In this document: positions 59,684-64,000 of the stretch, in pieces
How the letters are laid out: each line of letters opens with the position of its first letter
Numbering within the stretch: the stretch's first letter is position 1
NCBI RefSeq assembly: GCF_002140915.1
Contig: NZ_NGKU01000001.1
Coordinates: forward strand, 2,432,628-2,496,627
From: Candidatus Enterococcus testudinis
Lineage (GTDB): Bacteria; Bacillota; Bacilli; Lactobacillales; Enterococcaceae
Direction: 5' to 3'
DNA length: 64,000 nucleotides
Position numbers and translations under genes: made by a program
The notes under the pieces: generated by a model
The model's database searches: none
Told to the model about the DNA's origin: nothing
The model's input: the letters and a program-made list of their open reading frames with translations, nothing else

Positions 59684-59756
59684 AGGCGCCCCCCTTACAT
59701 TTAGTGTACCATTTACAAAGTGATTGAGCCAAAATTTTGAATAGCTATTGCCAAAT

Positions 59757-59805
59757 AAAAAAAGCATGCTGCTCCTTTCTAGTATCAAAGAGAGGTGCAA
59801 CATGC
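59757..59805 (-). terminator. Terminator of the LPxTG adhesin gene
   Basis: On the minus strand GCATGTTGCACCTCTCTTT pairs imperfectly with GAAAGGAGCAGCATGC, then T7. Confidence 0.82.
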
Positions 59806-59813
59806 GGATGCGA

Positions 59814-62351
59814 TTATTTTTTGCGTCGAATCAAGACAATCCCTGCTATTGCTAAGAAAGCCGTTCCCAAGGCAGGCAGTTGGTAGGAAACTGTTTCATT
59901 TGTCTTTGGTAGTTTCTTGCTTTGATCAGAACGATCCGTGGTAGATTGAATAGATTCAGTCGTAGTCGTTGATTCAGACGTTTCGCTAGGTGTACTTGGT
60001 TCACTCGGTTCACTTGGTTCACTCGGTTCACTTGGTTCACTTGGTTCACTTGGTTCACTTGGCTCACTTGGCTCACTTGGCTCACTCGGTTCACTCGGTT
60101 CACTCGGTTCACTTGGCTCACTCGGTTCACTTGGTTCACTCGGTTCACTTGGTTCACTCGGTTCACTCGGCGTGTCATAGGTATTGACGATTGTTGTCCC
60201 ATTGACTGTAGCTGTATACCCTGCCACCGGTTCTTCTGTAACTGTATAAGTATAAGCCGCTCCTTGACTATCATATTTCACCAAGTTATCAAAGGTATAA
60301 TGCCAATCTCCATTATTATCTGCTCTGATTACTTGCGCATCGATTTTCGTACCATTTTGCAAAAGATCCACAGTGATGCTTTCCGGTCTGGTTTGATATT
60401 TGTTGTCCTCATCAATCCAAGTTTTTGACCCAGATAGTGATGTGGTTTCCTGACTTGCTACTTTGATATTCACCACATGTAAGCTGATCTGCGGTGTCAA
60501 AGCAGCATCAGCTTGCAAATCCCATCGGTGGGTCTCTGAATTGATGTTGACTGTATCTGCAATGATACTGCCATCTAGATTTTGTTGTACATTTACAGTA
60601 TCTCCCACAGCCAGAAGCGTTCCTTGAAAAGGACTATTGACATTGATCGTTTGACCTTCTGCGCGATTCGTAAAGTTCCACAACAATGTGGCATCCGAAA
60701 AATCTTCAGTTTCTTGGCTATTTCTCGTGGTGCCATCCGAGTACTCCAGTTTGATTTGCGATTTGATATTGATCTCGCTGGCCCCTTCTGTGTCCACATT
60801 AATGATCACCGCTGTCCCTTGTTTGCTTAACCCTTTGATCGTGATAGGGGTATCTTTTTCGAGATCGGCTTTAGATAAGTTGACAACGATTTTATCCGCC
60901 GTGTTCGAACTGTCTTCGACAAATGTCTGAGGTGTTGTATTTAATTGATAGCCTTCAGGGGCTTGCGTTTCAACATAGGCATAATGCCCTGAAGGTAAAT
61001 CAGTTGCTGATACGGTTCCTTGTTGACTGGTAGTTTCATCTTCCACTTCTTGTTGCGTGTCTTGGTTCTCCAACTCGAAGGTACCTCCGGCCAATGGTTG
61101 ACCATTTTCATCTGTCAATGTCAACACGACAGGCAGGCTATCTGAAAGTTGATCTATGGCGCTTTGGCCCAGAACAATCGTTCGACGATTGTTGTCTGAA
61201 AAATCAGCGTTTACCCCACTGGTTTGTTCTAAGCCTTGCAATGTTTCAGATGTTGTTGCTAACGTTTGAAACACACTGTCGAAATCAATATACGGCGTTT
61301 TTGCATCTTGATAGACTTCCGATGTACGCAAGTGATCCATTCGCTGACCGTTCACATAAACAGCTGCTTGATGGTTTTGATCTTCTAATCCCAATGTGAC
61401 ACCGGAACCGAAAATCACTTTATTTGAACGATTGCTGGTTGCAGAAACAAAGGATGAATTGGCGATTTGTGTCACTTGTTGGATATAATTGATTTCTTGA
61501 TGAAGAGCGCCATCATGAATGCTGGTACCAAAATTGACATGACCCGTTAGATTGCCAACCGCTAGATTGCCGTTCGTATGGGCATTTAACGTTGCTTGAT
61601 TGGCAAAGATATGAAAAAATTGCGCCACACCAAGCAGTGCATCTCCACTGTTTGTCAGATCACTTGTACTTGATCCTCCCGTAGGTACTTGATTCTCTAT
61701 TGTTGCTTGCGTCGTTTCTGACGCATGATCAGAGGTTACTTCACTCGTGCTGCTGTCTGCCGAATGCATTTCAATTGAAGCAGAAGTTTCCGTTTGACTC
61801 CCGCTTGTCGCTAGTGCACTGGATTCTTGCAAAACAGTCGACGTTGTGCCAACTGTGATATCCTCAGGATCAGTCACGTTTACTGTCACACTGCCTAAAT
61901 CTGTCACTACTGAACTTGTTGCCTTACCTGATGTTTCTACAGTTGTTTGAATCGCGAGTGCACTGATTTGACTGGTTTTAAACGTCACCGTCGTTGTATC
62001 AAAAGCACCACAGGCTGTTTCTTCAATCAGACGATTGTCATTTTGCACAAATGAAACGCCATGACTCGTTACATCAGATGGCGAGACGATTTGGCCCTCA
62101 CTACTTAAAGAAAATGCGACCTGATTCGCTTCATCCTGTTGGTTTTTGTTGATCGTTATTTGCCAATTGATCGTTTGATCAGTTCCGACTGAATAAGCAA
62201 TTGTCGCTTGTCCAATCTCTCCATCGAATAACTTTGTCTCAACAGCTGTATCACCTAGAGCTGTCGTAACAAACAAAGGACTGACATAGGACAAAAATAA
62301 AAGAATGACCGCCAAAATAGACCAACGTACATGTTTCACAAGCTTGCGCAT
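59814..62351 (-). CDS. LPxTG-anchored surface adhesin with split choice-of-anchor-A-like domain, SpaA/Cna_B repeats and Ser-Glu-Pro stalk
   Basis: 845-residue wall protein. The signal peptide is about residues 1-33; LPKTN sorting motif at 814, then a hydrophobic segment and RRKK tail for sortase A anchoring. Residues 34-160 form an unassigned beta-rich region and 165-235 a Ser/Thr-rich linker. Residues about 240-405 (GVAQFFHIFANQATL, NGNLAVGNLTG) and 500-612 (FQGTLLAVGD, LDGSIIADTVN, ETHRWD) look like the two halves of a choice-of-anchor-A domain, with a SpaA-like domain (407-480, GGTFEL, LPSGHYAYVE) between them. A Cna_B domain follows (637-726), then about 19 SEP units. It is probably an adhesin; the ligand is unknown. 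Confidence 0.88.
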   Translation of the reverse strand: MRKLVKHVRWSILAVILLFLSYVSPLFVTTALGDTAVETKLFDGEIGQATIAYSVGTDQTINWQITINKNQQDEANQVAFSLSSEGQIVSPSDVTSHGVSFVQNDNRLIEETACGAFDTTTVTFKTSQISALAIQTTVETSGKATSSVVTDLGSVTVNVTDPEDITVGTTSTVLQESSALATSGSQTETSASIEMHSADSSTSEVTSDHASETTQATIENQVPTGGSSTSDLTNSGDALLGVAQFFHIFANQATLNAHTNGNLAVGNLTGHVNFGTSIHDGALHQEINYIQQVTQIANSSFVSATSNRSNKVIFGSGVTLGLEDQNHQAAVYVNGQRMDHLRTSEVYQDAKTPYIDFDSVFQTLATTSETLQGLEQTSGVNADFSDNNRRTIVLGQSAIDQLSDSLPVVLTLTDENGQPLAGGTFELENQDTQQEVEDETTSQQGTVSATDLPSGHYAYVETQAPEGYQLNTTPQTFVEDSSNTADKIVVNLSKADLEKDTPITIKGLSKQGTAVIINVDTEGASEINIKSQIKLEYSDGTTRNSQETEDFSDATLLWNFTNRAEGQTINVNSPFQGTLLAVGDTVNVQQNLDGSIIADTVNINSETHRWDLQADAALTPQISLHVVNIKVASQETTSLSGSKTWIDEDNKYQTRPESITVDLLQNGTKIDAQVIRADNNGDWHYTFDNLVKYDSQGAAYTYTVTEEPVAGYTATVNGTTIVNTYDTPSEPSEPSEPSEPSEPSEPSEPSEPSEPSEPSEPSEPSEPSEPSEPSEPSEPSEPSEPSTPSETSESTTTTESIQSTTDRSDQSKKLPKTNETVSYQLPALGTAFLAIAGIVLIRRKK
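59999..60171 (-). repeat. 9-bp tandem repeat coding for Ser-Glu-Pro (about 19 units)
   Basis: Plus-strand units of the type TCACTTGGT or TCACTCGGT recur every 9 bases from 60001 to about 60171, coding SEP on the minus strand. Units differ only at synonymous positions (CCA/CCG, AGT/AGC). This is the wall-spanning stalk of the adhesin and is prone to length change by slippage or recombination. Confidence 0.93.
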
Positions 62352-62761
62352 CTTAGTTCCTCCAATAATCTCTTTTTCTACTGCTGATTATCCTAATTGT
62401 TTCCCAGCAAAAATGCAAAAGTACACAGTGAACCGATTATGGGAGAAAAATGTGAAATTATTCTTTTCTAGGAAAACGATAATAACAAATAGATTGGCAA
62501 TGATTAGATATTTCATCTTTTTTTTACAAAGGAGAAATAAAGTTTCTTTGACAGATGATCGGATTTTGGGTTTTAGTTTTCTTTTTTTGATGGAAATCCT
62601 TTCTTTATAATGTCCCTCAATGTTGGGATTATCTTTAAAAAAACATTTTCATGAAAACGCAAATGAAAATTTCAAATTCATTTGATTATTCTCTCATTTT
62701 TTTAACGAAAAATTTTATTGTTTTCTATCACAGTTCTTATCTGTATCTAAACATGTACCCC

Positions 62762-62797
62762 AAAAAACGGAACTGCTAATGTTTGTCTGCAACTCCG
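62762..62797 (-). terminator. Second terminator downstream of eno
   Basis: On the minus strand CGGAGTTGC pairs with GCAGTTCCG (two G-U pairs) around a 12-base loop, then T6. It lies about 110 bases beyond the main eno terminator. It may be a backup or the end of a small RNA. Confidence 0.55.
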
Positions 62798-62905
62798 GTT
62801 TCACTCAATCAAAAGGGCGCTTTGCTTTTTATTTCACATCTTCTGCTACAAGCAATGAACCACTTTATCTAGCCTATGTGTACATAAAAGCATCACAATG
62901 TAACG

Positions 62906-62945
62906 CAAAAAAAGCCTGTCAGGATTCCTCCCGACAGGCTTTATC
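62906..62945 (-). terminator. Terminator of eno
   Basis: On the minus strand AGCCTGTC pairs with GACAGGCT, with an inner partly paired GGGAGGAATCC segment, then T7. It lies just after the eno stop. Confidence 0.9.
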
Positions 62946-62969
62946 AATCAAGTCAATAAGCGTAAGTGC

Positions 62970-64000
<1,031 letters not shown>

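Larger units (their letters stand above)
62352..62969. other. 618-bp AT-rich gap between eno and the adhesin gene
   Basis: Very AT-rich. It holds the eno terminator, a second minus-strand terminator at 62762-62797, a short inverted repeat ATTTTCAT...ATGAAAAT around 62644-62668, and the adhesin ribosome site (TTGGAGGAAC). No convincing coding frame is present and I could not assign a clear promoter. Confidence 0.6.

Noticed and set aside
60001-60171. Regular short repeats considered as a CRISPR array
   Set aside because: The period is 9 bp with no spacers, and it encodes Ser-Glu-Pro in frame within the adhesin.

Overview
This 64 kb window is chromosomal DNA of a low-GC Gram-positive coccus of the Lactobacillales, most likely an Enterococcus. 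The evidence is the gene content and order: a mraZ-to-divIVA division and wall cluster followed by an ileS T-box, an F1Fo ATP synthase operon without atpI, short Lactobacillales-type proteins (DUF3397, DUF4044, DUF2969, EpuA), an LPxTG surface protein, and strong AGGAGG ribosome sites. The species cannot be fixed from the sequence alone. Most genes lie on the minus strand. I see no insertion sequence, prophage, integrase or CRISPR array, so this is mainly core genome with a few accessory inserts.

Layout, in window coordinates. 1-321: T-box leader of an ileS gene lying outside the window. 322-14836 (minus): division and cell-wall (dcw) cluster, read in the order mraZ, rsmH, ftsL, a class B PBP, mraY, murD, murG, divIB, ftsA, ftsZ, a YggS-type PLP protein, sepF, ylmG, ylmH, divIVA. 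MraZ-type operator repeats precede it. 15028-17330: two small membrane-protein genes and a cardiolipin synthase gene broken by one extra base in an A8 run. 17482-22853: ftsX, ftsE, prfB (with its programmed +1 frameshift) and secA. 23270-26821 (plus): a maltodextrin-type ABC importer without its ATPase, with two LacI/MalR-type operators and a cre site. 26971-29652: hpf, comFC, comFA. 29751-37236: an orphan cellobiose-type PTS EIIB, a small DUF7662-like gene, an IMPACT/YigZ gene, a GntR/UTRA regulator, and a 1,415-residue 2-hydroxyacyl-CoA dehydratase activase-like protein facing a TetR regulator. 37277-38076: a small basic protein, tRNA-Gln, tRNA-Tyr and DUF2969.

38201-43477 (minus): livJ, livH, livM, livG, livF plus a CBS-ACT protein, behind a strong promoter that carries a CodY-type box. 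43735-45503: a ROK sugar kinase, a GNAT gene with an in-frame stop, and yidD. 45589-54047: epuA, murA, a DUF1146 gene and the complete atpBEFHAGDC operon. 54340-59683: smpB, rnr, a carboxylesterase, secG, a small GNAT and an alpha/beta hydrolase that has lost its nucleophile serine. 59814-62351: an LPxTG adhesin with a split choice-of-anchor-A-like domain and a 9-bp-repeat wall stalk. 62970-64000: the 3' part of eno.

Most of the window is growth machinery: wall synthesis and septation, secretion, translation quality control and ATP synthesis. The accessory parts are sugar and amino-acid import under apparent CcpA, MalR and CodY control, the redox activase with its own repressor, and the surface adhesin. 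The items most worth checking are the disrupted cls and GNAT genes, non-ATG starts (divIB with ATT), the paired MalR-type operators, the giant activase/TetR pair, and the adhesin.
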